Shown here: positions 37,700 to 48,642 of the stretch, piece by piece
How positions within the stretch are numbered: position 1 is the first letter of the stretch
How the letters are laid out: each line of letters opens with the position of its first letter
Assembly: GCF_900168685.1 (NCBI RefSeq)
Contig: NZ_FVZN01000014.1
Coordinates: 1,984,001 to 2,048,000, forward strand
DNA length: 64,000 bases
Direction of reading: 5' to 3'
Source: Solibacillus isronensis
Lineage (GTDB): Bacteria > Bacillota > Bacilli > Bacillales_A > Planococcaceae
The notes under the pieces: model-generated
Database searches by the model: none
What the model was told of the DNA's origin: nothing
What the model saw: only the letters and a program-made list of their open reading frames with translations
Position numbers and translations under genes: made by a program

Positions 37700-38065
37700 T
37701 TACTTTTTCGTCCTTTCCTCATTATCCGGAATTTCTTCTGTCACAAATGCGGAAGCACCCCGTTCCCGGAGCTCGTTTTTCAATCGGACAATCTCAGCAT
37801 CCTTTTCATTAATCAGTACATGGGTTGCTTCAAGTTCTTTTCGTACTGCTTTCGTTTGCCTTTTACCCCCGTACATACGGAATGCCGAAAAGCAAAAGCT
37901 GATAATAAAACCAATTAACACCGATCCTAAAATGATTAATATCAACGGCCAGCGCGCTTCTCCAAAAACGTAATTAACCTGCACGCTATCCACATTTACT
38001 GTAGCAAAGATGGCAATTATTATAGCAAAAATGAGTCCAACTACCAATGTCCATTGAATTTTCAT
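37700..38065 (-). CDS. LapA/DUF1049 membrane protein
   Basis: A 121-residue protein with two membrane helices (about 5-25 and 40-62) joined by the conserved NVDSVQVNYVFGEARWPLILIIL segment of the LapA (lipopolysaccharide assembly protein A) family, and a charged helical tail likely to be cytoplasmic coiled coil. It corresponds to B. subtilis YrvD between recJ and secDF. Function in Gram-positives is unknown. AGGAGACT precedes the ATG. Confidence 0.88.
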   Translation of the reverse strand: MKIQWTLVVGLIFAIIIAIFATVNVDSVQVNYVFGEARWPLILIILGSVLIGFIISFCFSAFRMYGGKRQTKAVRKELEATHVLINEKDAEIVRLKNELRERGASAFVTEEIPDNEERTKK

Positions 38066-38126
38066 ATTAGTCTCCTCTCACGCTTTATTTAAGAAATTTA
38101 TTCCTTTTTTTCGAGGAGGGTAAACA

Positions 38127-38165
38127 AAAACCGCGTAATTTGCAGAATTGCAATTACGCGGTTTA
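38127..38165 (-). terminator. Terminator of secDF
   Basis: AAACCGCGTAATT (38128-38140) pairs with AATTACGCGGTTT (38152-38164), followed on the minus strand by TTTTTGTTT, 7 nt after the secDF stop. Confidence 0.92.
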
Positions 38166-38171
38166 ATATTC

Positions 38172-40445
38172 TTAAACTTGTGGCTCGTCTGAACCCCATT
38201 GTTTTTTCTCTTTTTTCACAACAGAAGTACCTTTTTTGTCCATTTCACGGCATTTTAGTGAATACCAAACTTGTGCCGCAATACAGATTGAAGAGTAAAT
38301 CCCTGTAATTAACCCGATTAATAGAGCGATTGAGAAGTTTTGAATAGAAGGAGCACCTAAGAAAATCAATGCTATAACTACTATAATAACCGTCAATACT
38401 GTATTAACGGAACGTCCCATCGTTTGACGAAGAGATTTGTTGACTATCAACGCAAGCTCTTCTTTCGTCGTAATTTTTTCGTGACGGTCAATATTTTCGC
38501 GAATACGGTCAAACGTTACAATGGTATCGTTTATCGAATAACCGACAATCGTTAATACCGCCGCGATAAACGTAATATCTACCTCTAAACGCAGCATACT
38601 GAAAATCACGATAATAAAGAATACGTCATGCAGTAATGAAATAATGGCACCTAGACCCATACGCCATTCAAAACGAATCGCTACATAAATAATAATGCCG
38701 AGCGCTGCCAATGCCAATGCATACATCGCATTTTCTGCAAGTTCTTTTCCGACTGTAGCCGAAACAGTACTTAAGCTTGGCTCATGTCCGTACTTTTCGT
38801 TTACCTGCTCTTTAAAATCAAGTACTTCTTGTTGAGAGAAATCATCTTTATAACGCATTACAGCAATTTTATGATCATCGCCTGAAATTACGACATCATC
38901 ATTTGCAAAGCCGATTTCATCCAGATAATCTGCAACTTCTTCTTGTACTAGGGCCGTATCCGATTTAATCTCTACTCGTGTACCTTGAGAAAAATCAATT
39001 CCCAGATTCAGCTTAAATACGCCGAGTACCACAATACCTGCAACCAAAATAATTGTAGATATCGCATAGAATTTTTTACGGTTGCCAACGAAGTCTAATT
39101 TATCGAATTTCGTTGTTAAATCAAGTGATGTAATCTCTTCATCAATTGAATGCTGTTTTGATCTGCTGATACCGAACCATGCCGGATTATTGAAGTAACC
39201 GCTGTTTACAAGTAGTCCCTGTAATACACGAGATCCCCACACAGCTGTTACGAATGATAGTAAAATCGAGATAATTAATGTCGTTGCAAATCCTTTAACT
39301 GAGCTTGTACCATAATAGAATAATACAACAGCAGCAAGCAAAGTTGTCAATTGAGCATCAATAATTGCCGTTAAAGACTGCTTTGAACCTAATTTATAAG
39401 CATCTTTTACTGAATGGCCAACACGTAGCTCTTCACGAATACGCTCTGCTGTTAAAATATTCGCATCAACAGCCATCCCGATCCCTAATACGATCGCCGC
39501 AATACCCGGTAATGTTAATACAGCATTAATACCGTTAAAGACGATCAGCACTAAATATGTGAATACCGATAATGTGATAATTGAGATAAAGCCCGGTAAA
39601 CGATAGTAGATCAACATGAACAGGAAGATTAGCAGTACGCCGACAACTCCTGCAAATACTGTATCATTTAATGCGTCTTTACCAAATTGTGCTCCAACCG
39701 ATGTTGAATAAATTTCCGTTAACTTAACAGGTAAAGAACCTGCATTTAATACAGACGCAAAGTTTTTCGTTTCTTCTACTGTGAAGTTACCCGAAATCAT
39801 AACATCTGTTGTATTTAAAACTTGTGTTACAGAAGCAGCTGACTGGAATTTCTGTTTGCCTGGTGGCTTTTTGCTTTCTTCAGCGTATGAATCTACGCCT
39901 TCTTCAAAATCCAGCCAAACAACTAATAAGTTATTCGGTGCGCCCATGCTCATAACTTTCTGCGTCACTTCTGCAAATTTAGCCGCGTCTTTCAATGTTA
40001 AAGTTACGATTGGCTGGTTCTGCTGGTCAAATGACGCTGCTGCGCCACCTTCCTTTAAATCAGTACCATCCAGTAAAATATTGTCATTTACATCACGGAA
40101 AGTTAAATTCGCTGTACTAGATAATAGCTCACGAGCAGAATCCTGATCTGCCAAACCTGCAAGCTGAACACGAATTCGGTCTTCCCCTTCTATTTGAATG
40201 CTTGGCTCACTAACACCGAATGCATTTATACGATTGTTTAATGCCGTCGTTGTATCTGCCAGTACACTCTGGGTAATCGCCTGTCCATCAACAAGTGACT
40301 CCACTTCATAAAGTACTTCAAATCCACCTTGAAGGTCCAATCCAAGTTTTACATCGTTTAAAACCTTCTCTACCGTTGTGCCCATTCCTGTAAATAGCAA
40401 TGCTACGACAAGAACGAACGTAATGATACGGTTTGCTAATTTCAT
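38172..40445 (-). CDS. secDF: Fused SecDF protein translocase subunit
   Basis: A 757-residue natural fusion of SecD (about 1-430) and SecF (about 455-740), as in B. subtilis. It has 12 membrane helices and two periplasmic-type domains, and uses the proton gradient to help SecYEG export. SecD motif DLQGGFEVLYEV and the TM4 block GIGMAVDANILTAERIREEL are clear; the SecF equivalent is GYSINDTIVTFDRIREN. AGGAGGA precedes the ATG. Confidence 0.97.
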   Translation of the reverse strand: MKLANRIITFVLVVALLFTGMGTTVEKVLNDVKLGLDLQGGFEVLYEVESLVDGQAITQSVLADTTTALNNRINAFGVSEPSIQIEGEDRIRVQLAGLADQDSARELLSSTANLTFRDVNDNILLDGTDLKEGGAAASFDQQNQPIVTLTLKDAAKFAEVTQKVMSMGAPNNLLVVWLDFEEGVDSYAEESKKPPGKQKFQSAASVTQVLNTTDVMISGNFTVEETKNFASVLNAGSLPVKLTEIYSTSVGAQFGKDALNDTVFAGVVGVLLIFLFMLIYYRLPGFISIITLSVFTYLVLIVFNGINAVLTLPGIAAIVLGIGMAVDANILTAERIREELRVGHSVKDAYKLGSKQSLTAIIDAQLTTLLAAVVLFYYGTSSVKGFATTLIISILLSFVTAVWGSRVLQGLLVNSGYFNNPAWFGISRSKQHSIDEEITSLDLTTKFDKLDFVGNRKKFYAISTIILVAGIVVLGVFKLNLGIDFSQGTRVEIKSDTALVQEEVADYLDEIGFANDDVVISGDDHKIAVMRYKDDFSQQEVLDFKEQVNEKYGHEPSLSTVSATVGKELAENAMYALALAALGIIIYVAIRFEWRMGLGAIISLLHDVFFIIVIFSMLRLEVDITFIAAVLTIVGYSINDTIVTFDRIRENIDRHEKITTKEELALIVNKSLRQTMGRSVNTVLTVIIVVIALIFLGAPSIQNFSIALLIGLITGIYSSICIAAQVWYSLKCREMDKKGTSVVKKEKKQWGSDEPQV

Positions 40446-40660
40446 TAAAAAATCCTCCTCAATATCACACTAAAAGCGGTGTGATGTAAAACGTAAAAAT
40501 TACCTTCCACAAACTATGTATTCATTTCAATAATTTTCTGAATTACTTTTCAAAAATAACAATCCGATAGTTTGAAAAGCACAACACTCTCATTATGAAA
40601 CAGCTAGTGGAAACTGTCAAATTATTACTAGATAATTTATTATATAATTCTTATATTTCC

Positions 40661-40969
40661 CTACTCCTTAAGCGGTTGAAATAAACTTTTCAGCTCTTCA
40701 CTGGAAAGCTTCAAGTTCAATTCATTGCGCTTAAAATCCCTTATTTGCATATAGCTTAACACTTCCGAAGCCGTTGCACCGAAAATGCCGGATGTCAGCT
40801 CATGCAACCGCATATTTTGCACATCTTTTTTGCGCCACACCTTGTCGATGCAATATTTCCATAAATCTTGTTCCGTTATCGAATCATATCCATAGTAATG
40901 GAATTCTTCAATTTTGTTCGTCAATATAAGCTGTACCTTTTCGTAAAGGCCGAAAAATGGAATTTGCAT
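40661..40969 (-). CDS. comN: ComN-like post-transcriptional regulator
   Basis: A 102-residue protein of the ComN/YrzD (post-transcriptional regulator) family. In B. subtilis ComN acts on the leader of comE mRNA after transcription initiation. ITEQDLWKYCIDKVWRKK and ATASEVLSYMQI are family blocks. ATG at 40969 is preceded by AGGAGTG; the in-frame GTG at 40978 is inside that site. The upstream gap (40446-40660) has nothing I can call. Its likely target comE is in this same window. Confidence 0.88.
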   Translation of the reverse strand: MQIPFFGLYEKVQLILTNKIEEFHYYGYDSITEQDLWKYCIDKVWRKKDVQNMRLHELTSGIFGATASEVLSYMQIRDFKRNELNLKLSSEELKSLFQPLKE

Positions 40970-41068
40970 GTCGATCACTCCTGAACTTAGGTTTTAACTG
41001 CGATTACTACTGCATACTTTATTGTATATGAATGAAATTAAATTGAGAAGGGAGAAAGCAGAAGTTAT

Positions 41069-42571
41069 TTGGGCTCATTTCTAAAAGGAACATTATTTTT
41101 AATGTTTGTCATATTTATTTCAAAATGTCTTGGGTTTATGTACAGAATGCAGTTTATGCGTATTGCCGGGGAGGAAGCGGTCGGGCTCTATATGACGGCT
41201 TATCCGACATTTATATTTTTCATTTCGCTTATTCAATTAGGTATTCCGATTGCCATTTCTAAGCTGATTGCTGAATACCATGCGAAAAAGAAAACGGAAC
41301 ATGTCACATCCGTGATGAAAACGGCAATCAAAATCTCGGCCATTTCAATTATTTTATTTAGCCCATTCATTTATTTTGCTATTCCGTATATCGCAAAAGT
41401 GCTTTTACATAATGAAAACCTTATTTTCACTCTTTATATTAGCCTTTTCACAATTCCTATCGTAATCTTTTCAAGCTTAATAAAAGCATATTTACAAGGT
41501 TTAGCAAAAATTGCACCAACTGCATGGGCACAGCTTCTTGAACAGCTTGTACGGATTGGTCTCATTGTTGTATTGTTACCTTATTTCATTTCGGAATCGC
41601 CTGCATTGACAGCAGCAGCCGCTATGGGGATAACAGCAATTGGTGAGGTCTTTTCATTACTGTTTTTGGCGATATTTTATAAACGCTCGAGTAAAATGTT
41701 CAAAAAGGGATCAACAGGCACTTCCTTTACAAAACCGATTTTTAATATTGCATTGCCATCAGCAGGCAGTAAGTTATTCGGTACCTTTACATGGTTTTTG
41801 GAACCGATCATATTCTTAAAGGCACTGACGGTTTCAGGATTGGCTGCAGGCGCCGCCACTACTTTGTACGGAATCATCTCAGGTGTGCATATACCACTAT
41901 TGCTGTTCCCTGCTTTCATACCTGCTGCATTGGCAATTGTACTCATTCCTGCTGTAAGTAGCGCACTGGCGAGCAACAATTACCCGTTGCTGAATAAGCG
42001 TATTACCCATTCATTACGGCTATCTTCATTGATTGGCTGTATGGCCGCTACTGTGTTTTTCATACACGGCGATGAGTTGACAATGGTGCTGTTCCATTTG
42101 GAGGAAAATCGAGGCTATATGAAAATATTGGCACCTATTTTTTATTTTTACTATATACAAAGTCCGCTTCATTCCATTTTACAAGCACTTGATGAAGCAC
42201 AGGCTGCCATGATGAATTCCATCTATGGGGGAATCGGGAAACTGTTTTTACTGTTTTTCCTTGCCTCACAACCAGCCATACAGGAGAAAGGTGCGATTAT
42301 CGCTATAGGCTTTGGCGTACTAATCACATCCTTCTTACACATCGCTTCCATTAGACAGCAGAAAAAGATTAATGTTGGTTTCCGCTTTTTTGTTCTGCCT
42401 TATGGTATTTTCATCCTTACTTGTTTTGTACAGCCGATCATTGCTGCGGGAATGCCGCTTATTATGAGCATTGCAATTACAATTGGGTTTGTCTTGCTGT
42501 TACTGTTTATTACAAAACAAATTCGTTTTACTGATTTCCAGTATCTTCGGTCAATTTTTTCGCGCTCGTAA
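41069..42571 (+). CDS. spoVB: Stage V sporulation protein B (MATE/MOP flippase family)
   Basis: A 500-residue polytopic protein of the MVF/PST flippase group, about 14 helices. SpoVB is needed for spore cortex formation, probably by flipping lipid-linked peptidoglycan precursor. The N-terminus FLKGTLFL and IAGEEAVGLYMTAYP match SpoVB. The TTG start has GGGAG at a long 14-nt spacing. Divergent from comN; its last 21 nt overlap the end of the convergent DUF421 gene. Confidence 0.93.
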   Translation: MGSFLKGTLFLMFVIFISKCLGFMYRMQFMRIAGEEAVGLYMTAYPTFIFFISLIQLGIPIAISKLIAEYHAKKKTEHVTSVMKTAIKISAISIILFSPFIYFAIPYIAKVLLHNENLIFTLYISLFTIPIVIFSSLIKAYLQGLAKIAPTAWAQLLEQLVRIGLIVVLLPYFISESPALTAAAAMGITAIGEVFSLLFLAIFYKRSSKMFKKGSTGTSFTKPIFNIALPSAGSKLFGTFTWFLEPIIFLKALTVSGLAAGAATTLYGIISGVHIPLLLFPAFIPAALAIVLIPAVSSALASNNYPLLNKRITHSLRLSSLIGCMAATVFFIHGDELTMVLFHLEENRGYMKILAPIFYFYYIQSPLHSILQALDEAQAAMMNSIYGGIGKLFLLFFLASQPAIQEKGAIIAIGFGVLITSFLHIASIRQQKKINVGFRFFVLPYGIFILTCFVQPIIAAGMPLIMSIAITIGFVLLLLFITKQIRFTDFQYLRSIFSRS

Positions 42572-43192
42572 TTGGACAAACCACTTTCCGTCTTCATAGC
42601 TGCAGTAAAAAATATCTCTTATATTCGGGTAGCCGTTAACCAGTAATTCACGAACGAGCCATTCTTCATCTTTATCAATAATTTTTAAATGTCTTTTATC
42701 AACATAGCCATCCAAAATAAGAGGCAAAATAAATCCGCCCTGATTTTTTTGATAAATCGATAGCTTTCCTGATTGCTCCAAAAATGCGTAGGCAACGTCC
42801 TGTACAGAGCAGACTCCCTGTTCGCGTAATTGCTGGAGCAAATCATCGAGATTGTAGCGCTGCTTTTTCATTTCCGCTTCACAGATGAATCCGTCGCGGA
42901 TAACAAGCGAAGGATCACCTTCAATAAAGTCGCGCAGTTTTTTATTTTTTAATATAAGCCAGGAGTTTAAGTATTGAATCAAAAACAATAAAATTATCGG
43001 TAAAACGGCTTTAAAGAACTGCCTGTCATAATCGTCCAAAGCGATTGCAGCTACTTCAGCCATCAATACGAATATTGCCAAATCCACAATGCTGAGCTCA
43101 CCAACTTCACGTTTGCCCATTAGACGGAAAACCACTAGTAAAATAATATATAAAACAATTGTTCGGAATATAATTAATGTATAATCTTCCAA
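42551..43192 (-). CDS. DUF421 membrane protein (YrbG/YetF-like)
   Basis: A 213-residue DUF421 protein: three N-terminal membrane helices (about 5-95) with GKREVGELSIVDLAIFVLMAE, followed by a cytoplasmic/extracellular domain with ILDGYVDKRHL. YetF-type members are linked to spore germinant receptors or stress. TTG at 43192 is chosen because AGAGGTG lies 6 nt upstream; GTG at 43201 is inside the site. Tail-to-tail overlap with spoVB is 21 nt. Confidence 0.85.
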   Translation of the reverse strand: MEDYTLIIFRTIVLYIILLVVFRLMGKREVGELSIVDLAIFVLMAEVAAIALDDYDRQFFKAVLPIILLFLIQYLNSWLILKNKKLRDFIEGDPSLVIRDGFICEAEMKKQRYNLDDLLQQLREQGVCSVQDVAYAFLEQSGKLSIYQKNQGGFILPLILDGYVDKRHLKIIDKDEEWLVRELLVNGYPNIRDIFYCSYEDGKWFVQLRARKN

Positions 43193-43239
43193 TTGATTCA
43201 CCTCTCATACAATAGCTTGTTCTAAATTGCATGAAAGAT

Positions 43240-43281
43240 ACAAAAAAGCTTGTGGAAAATAAATTTCCACAAGCTTTTTTA
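43240..43281 (-). terminator. Terminator of yajC (bidirectional)
   Basis: AAAAAAGCTTGTGGAAA (43242-43258) is perfectly complementary to 43264-43280, giving a 17-bp stem with U-runs on both strands, 8 nt after the yajC stop. Confidence 0.93.
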
Positions 43282-43288
43282 GAAACGT

Positions 43289-43555
43289 TTAAACCGATTC
43301 TACACGGCCAATTGCTTGGCGTTCGAATTTTAAACGTGTATTTCCGTCAACGATTAAATAGACAGTCGTATCTTCAATTGCATCAACTTCTCCGTGTAAG
43401 CCACCTACAGTAACTACTTTATCACCACGTTTTAAGCTGTTTTGCATTGAAGCAGTTGCTTTTTGACGTTTTTGTGCTGGACGAATTAAAATGAACCACA
43501 TCGCAACGAACATTACGATAATCGGCAAAAATTGTACTAAACCTTCCATTTTCAA
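43289..43555 (-). CDS. yajC: Preprotein translocase subunit YajC
   Basis: An 88-residue single-span membrane protein (helix about 7-25) with the family motif WFILIRPAQKRQKA and the HGEVDAIEDTTVYLIVDGNTRLKF cytoplasmic domain. It associates with SecDF, which lies 5 kb away. TTG at 43555 follows AAAGGGGG; an ATG two codons later is also possible. Follows tgt in the conserved ruvA-ruvB-queA-tgt-yajC order. Confidence 0.95.
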   Translation of the reverse strand: MKMEGLVQFLPIIVMFVAMWFILIRPAQKRQKATASMQNSLKRGDKVVTVGGLHGEVDAIEDTTVYLIVDGNTRLKFERQAIGRVESV

Positions 43556-43677
43556 ATTGCCCCCTTTCTCTATCTCTTTCTCACTTACCTAGTATAGTAT
43601 AGAATTGCACGTTATTGCGCAAAAAACTCTTTTTTTTCTCAAAAAATTATATTGAATTTCGGATTTCGAACATATTT

Positions 43678-44856
<1,179 letters not shown>

Positions 44857-44877
44857 CTAAAGTAAACACAGTACTTC

Positions 44878-44911
44878 GAATGAAAACACCTACTAAGTTT
44901 AGTAGGTGTTG
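44878..44911 (-). terminator. Hairpin terminator between queA and tgt
   Basis: AACACCTACTA (44885-44895) pairs with TAGTAGGTGTT (44900-44910), followed on the minus strand by TTTTCATTC. The weak U-run may allow partial read-through into tgt. Confidence 0.65.
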
Positions 44912-44952
44912 CACAAATCATTATTGTATATAGGTTTTGGTTTAATTGCAAA

Positions 44953-45990
44953 TTACTTAGCCGGGCGGATAAACATTGCATCGCCAAAGCTGAAGAAACG
45001 GTATTTTTCCTTAACCGCTTGTTCATAAGCGTTCATAATTGTTTCCTTCGAAGCAAGTGCGCTGACAAGCATTACTAATGTCGACTTCGGTAAATGGAAG
45101 TTTGTAATCAGTCCGTCGATTGCTTTATATTCATATCCCGGATAAATGAAAATATTCGTCCACCCTTGAGAGGCGACAATTTTTCCGTCATTTTTCGTTG
45201 CTACTGTTTCAAGTGTACGAGTTGAAGTAGTCCCTACCGATATCACTTTGCCACCTGCTTGTTTGACACGTTCAATTACAGCCGCTGCCTCTTCTGTCAC
45301 ACTGTAAAATTCAGAATGCATATCATGGTCCTCAATCGAATCCACACTTACAGGTCGGAATGTACCAAGTCCTACATGCAGTGTAATAAATACGACTTCA
45401 ACACCTTTTGCTTTAATCGCTTTAAGTAAAGGCTGAGTAAAATGCAGACCCGCTGTTGGAGCAGCTGCAGACCCGCGCTCTTTTGCATAAACCGTTTGAT
45501 AACGGTCTTGGTCATCCAACTTTTCACGGATATATGGCGGTAATGGCATTTCACCGAGTTGATCTAAAATTTCATAAAAAATCCCGTCATATGTGAATTT
45601 AAAAGTACGGCCGCCGTGATCCAGCTCACCCGTACAAGTTGCCGTCAATAGTCCGTCACCAAAAGTAACGACAGTGCCTGTTTTCACACGCTTTGCAGGC
45701 TTTACTAATGTCTCCCACTCATCGTCATTTGTCTGTTTTAACAGCAATAATTCAATGTTCGCACCCGTATCAGCTTTGACACCCATTAAGCGTGCCGGCA
45801 ATACACGTGTATCATTCAACACAAGGCAATCCCCTGCATTTAGCTCATCTAAAATATGACCGAAAGTGTGATGCTCCACTTCTAGTGAGTTCGGATTTAC
45901 TACCATTAGACGACTCGCTGTACGGTCCAATAATGGTGTTTGGGCAATTAATTCCTCTGGTAAATAAAAATCAAAATCTTCTACTTTCAC
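44953..45990 (-). CDS. queA: S-adenosylmethionine:tRNA ribosyltransferase-isomerase
   Basis: QueA (345 residues) transfers and rearranges the ribosyl group of SAM onto preQ1-tRNA to give epoxyqueuosine. [26 protein letters not shown] and [14 protein letters not shown] are diagnostic. The frame opens at TTG 45996; GTG at 45990 begins the family-conserved KVEDFDF sequence and has AAGGA at 10 nt. Second in the ruvB-queA-tgt order. Confidence 0.97.
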   Translation of the reverse strand: MKVEDFDFYLPEELIAQTPLLDRTASRLMVVNPNSLEVEHHTFGHILDELNAGDCLVLNDTRVLPARLMGVKADTGANIELLLLKQTNDDEWETLVKPAKRVKTGTVVTFGDGLLTATCTGELDHGGRTFKFTYDGIFYEILDQLGEMPLPPYIREKLDDQDRYQTVYAKERGSAAAPTAGLHFTQPLLKAIKAKGVEVVFITLHVGLGTFRPVSVDSIEDHDMHSEFYSVTEEAAAVIERVKQAGGKVISVGTTSTRTLETVATKNDGKIVASQGWTNIFIYPGYEYKAIDGLITNFHLPKSTLVMLVSALASKETIMNAYEQAVKEKYRFFSFGDAMFIRPAK

Positions 45991-46005
45991 GTTCAAAACT
46001 TCCTT

Positions 46006-47010
46006 CTATTCATTTTGTGTCGGTGGATAACCGAAATGGTCGTAACATAGATTTGTTGCAATTCGGCCGCGTGGTGTTCGTTGGATAAATCCGATTTGCA
46101 GTAAATACGGTTCATAAACATCTTCAATCGTAATGCGCTCTTCCCCGATCGATGCCGCTAATGCATCCAATCCGACAGGTCCCCCGCCGAATCGTTCAAT
46201 CATTGACTGCATCAGTTTATGATCGATATGATCCAGTCCACGAGGATCGACTTGAAGCAGTTCTAATGCCTGCTCAGCCAGACTTGTGGAAACAATGCCA
46301 TCTGCCAATACTTGTGCATAGTCACGGACACGTTTTAACAATCGATTTGCAATACGAGGTGTGCCTCGGGACCTGCGGGCAATTTCAAATGCCGCATGCT
46401 TATCAAGCGTAACACCGAATAATTCGCCGGAACGGACAACAATCTCAGCGAGAGACTGTTCATCATAATATTCCAGACGGGATAATACACCAAAACGGTC
46501 ACGAAGTGGAGCAGATAAAGCACCCGCTCTCGTTGTTGCACCGACGAGTGTAAATGGCGGCAATTCCAATCGGATCGAACGGGCTTCAGGGCCTTTACCG
46601 ACAACGATATCAAGACAGAAATCTTCCATTGCCGAATAAAGCACTTCTTCAATCGCTCTAGGCAGGCGATGAATTTCATCGATAAAAAGTACATCTCCTG
46701 CTTCAAGGGAGCTTAAAATCGCTGCCAAATCCCCAGGTCGCTCTATCGCAGGACCGCTCGTCATCTTAACATTAACATCCATCTCATTTGCAATGACAAT
46801 CGCTAACGTCGTCTTCCCTAAACCTGGTGGACCATAAAGGAGAACATGGTCAAGACTTTCCTGACGTAGCTTAGCGGCTTCGATAAAGATTTTCAGGTTT
46901 TCTTTCACTTTATCCTGGCCTATGTATTGCGCTAGACGCTGTGGTCTTAAAGATAGCTCAAACTGCTGCTCGGCATCTGTTGCTTCACCAGAAAGTACAC
47001 GGTCTGACAT
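46006..47010 (-). CDS. ruvB: Holliday junction branch migration ATPase RuvB
   Basis: RuvB (334 residues), the hexameric AAA+ motor that drives branch migration with RuvA. Walker [10 protein letters not shown], Walker [10 protein letters not shown], sensor 1 VGATTRAG and the arginine-finger region are visible, and the C-terminal winged helix ends in [13 protein letters not shown] at 47010 follows AAGGAGTG. It is 15 nt after ruvA. Confidence 0.98.
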   Translation of the reverse strand: MSDRVLSGEATDAEQQFELSLRPQRLAQYIGQDKVKENLKIFIEAAKLRQESLDHVLLYGPPGLGKTTLAIVIANEMDVNVKMTSGPAIERPGDLAAILSSLEAGDVLFIDEIHRLPRAIEEVLYSAMEDFCLDIVVGKGPEARSIRLELPPFTLVGATTRAGALSAPLRDRFGVLSRLEYYDEQSLAEIVVRSGELFGVTLDKHAAFEIARRSRGTPRIANRLLKRVRDYAQVLADGIVSTSLAEQALELLQVDPRGLDHIDHKLMQSMIERFGGGPVGLDALAASIGEERITIEDVYEPYLLQIGFIQRTPRGRIATNLCYDHFGYPPTQNE

Positions 47011-47025
47011 GATTCTCACTCCTTT

Positions 47026-47646
47026 TTATTTCAATTTCAACAACAGCTTTAATGCCTGTTTAATATAGGCGTCTGTCGTCGTTAACTTTTCGTCTTCACT
47101 TAATTGCGGTCTGATTTTATCTAATTCTTTTTCTGAATAGCCTAATGCGACAAGTGCCAGCATTGCTTCCTGCAACTCATGCTCATTCGGATTCACTCCA
47201 AATAATGGCAGTTCATTTTCGGCGCTCGGTAACTCGACGTGATCAAGCAGCATGTCCAGCTTCCCTTTTAAATCGAGTATCATTTGACGCGCTGTTTTCT
47301 TCCCAACACCTGGGAAGCGGATTAAAAATGCTTCATCTTCCATTTCAATTGCCTGGATGACTGAAGTTGGATTACCGCTCGCTAAAATAGCAAGTGCACC
47401 TTTTGGACCGATGCCTGATACTTGAATCAGTTTTTTAAATAACTCACGTTGCTCCAAACTATTAAATCCATATAAATTTTGGGCATCTTCACGCACTTGC
47501 AATGACACATAGATTTGCTGTTCACTTGCAGATGTACGGAATGCAAATGGATTTGGTGTATAAAGCATCCAGCCAATACCTTGTTGCTCTAATACAATAT
47601 ATTCTGGTGTAACCCTAGTAACCTGTCCTTTTAAATAATCATACAT
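47026..47646 (-). CDS. ruvA: Holliday junction binding protein RuvA
   Basis: RuvA (206 residues), the tetrameric junction-binding partner of RuvB. It has the N-terminal OB domain (MYDYLKGQVTRVTPEYIVLEQQGIGW), two helix-hairpin-helix motifs (LIQVSGIGPKGALAIL and RFPGVGKKTARQMI) and the C-terminal RuvB-binding UBA-like domain (EAMLALVALGYSEKE). ATG at 47646 is the family start; 24 upstream in-frame codons are not. The B. subtilis neighbour bofC is not present upstream. Confidence 0.97.
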   Translation of the reverse strand: MYDYLKGQVTRVTPEYIVLEQQGIGWMLYTPNPFAFRTSASEQQIYVSLQVREDAQNLYGFNSLEQRELFKKLIQVSGIGPKGALAILASGNPTSVIQAIEMEDEAFLIRFPGVGKKTARQMILDLKGKLDMLLDHVELPSAENELPLFGVNPNEHELQEAMLALVALGYSEKELDKIRPQLSEDEKLTTTDAYIKQALKLLLKLK

Positions 47647-47673
47647 CGTTTTATCCCTCACATTTCTCGCTCT

Positions 47674-47703
47674 ATTATAGCATAAGAACTGTGAATTACC
47701 GAA
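47674..47703 (-). promoter_or_regulatory. Candidate SigA promoter of ruvAB
   Basis: On the minus strand an extended -10 (TGCTATAAT; TATAAT at 47674-47679) is preceded at 18 bp by TTCGGT (47698-47703). It lies just upstream of ruvA, after the preceding terminator. Confidence 0.55.
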
Positions 47704-47719
47704 CGTATGTTGCACCAAA

Positions 47720-47750
47720 AAAGAAAAGACCGTCCTTAAAGACAGCCTTT
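47720..47750 (-). terminator. Terminator of the kinase gene
   Basis: AGGCTGTC and GACGGTCT can pair (two G-U pairs, 6-nt loop), followed on the minus strand by TTTTCTTTTTT. It separates the coat-type gene pair from ruvAB. Confidence 0.75.
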
Positions 47751-47799
47751 AATAGTTTATCATATTCTTCTCCATCTAACATCGATTATAAACTGCCAA

Positions 47800-48642
47800 T
47801 TAGTTTTGCAATGTATCAATTTGTCTTGCAAAAGAATCATAATTTTTCATCCAGTCATAGACAATCGATTGAATAAACGGATAGCAGGAAAGCTTTTGCC
47901 GGTCGCTGAGTTTCAAATAGAATAGACATTCCCTTAATATTTCATTCGGGAAAAACAGATAATGAAGCTTTTCCTGCGCTTTATGCAAATAATGATGGTC
48001 ATTTACAAGTGGCTGGACCTCATACTGAACATGTGGCAATACGCGATGAAGCCATAAAATAATTTCATCTGACGCCTCTCCTAAAGAGGCTAAATCAAAA
48101 TCAATAAGTTTCACGTCTTCACCACGTAGCATCACATTATGATGAACAACATCCCCATGTAAAATCGTTTGCTTTTCACTTGGAACTGTAATTTGAGCCA
48201 TTAAACCCAAGGCATAAGAAGCATGATTGACTAAAATATCATAATTGCTTTTTAATAAACGTCTTAGTTCTTTTTCATGATTGATAAAACGCTCAAATCT
48301 CCTCGTCCACTTCTCCTGTAATTGATACGTGGACAAGATGCCCGTTTCCGCCCAAGGAATGACCTCATTTGTTTCATGCAGTTTTTCGATTGCATGGAGG
48401 GAAAGCTGCTGATGTTCAAAACGTTTATACTCCGCACTCTTCCCCTCAAACCAAAATTGCTTTATTATATGCGGCTCCTCATTTTCAACAAGTGGAATAT
48501 GATATGGAAATTGTATATTTTCAAGCTCTCGATGAATCGCTTTAACTTTCTGCGCAACAAAACCATTCTCATAGTACTTCATAAAAAAGGACCCTTTATG
48601 TGTATCCCACTTCCAGCAATTTTCTTTAATTACTATTGACAT
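47800..48642 (-). CDS. APH-fold kinase, CotS/YsxE-like
   Basis: A 280-residue protein with a choline/aminoglycoside-kinase fold. The catalytic loop LHGDVVHHNVML (about residues 162-173) and metal-binding LIDFDLAS (about 179-186) are intact, so it may be an active kinase. Spore-coat kinases CotS, YutH and YsxE belong here; YsxE is encoded beside the LysM coat gene spoVID in B. subtilis. Its start overlaps the end of the LysM gene by 10 nt, implying coupled translation and a coat role. Substrate unknown. Confidence 0.78.
   Translation of the reverse strand: MSIVIKENCWKWDTHKGSFFMKYYENGFVAQKVKAIHRELENIQFPYHIPLVENEEPHIIKQFWFEGKSAEYKRFEHQQLSLHAIEKLHETNEVIPWAETGILSTYQLQEKWTRRFERFINHEKELRRLLKSNYDILVNHASYALGLMAQITVPSEKQTILHGDVVHHNVMLRGEDVKLIDFDLASLGEASDEIILWLHRVLPHVQYEVQPLVNDHHYLHKAQEKLHYLFFPNEILRECLFYLKLSDRQKLSCYPFIQSIVYDWMKNYDSFARQIDTLQN

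Noticed and set aside
40446-40660. Possible small RNA or gene between comN and secDF
   Set aside because: No hairpin with a U-run, no framed start with a ribosome site, and no promoter pair could be seen.
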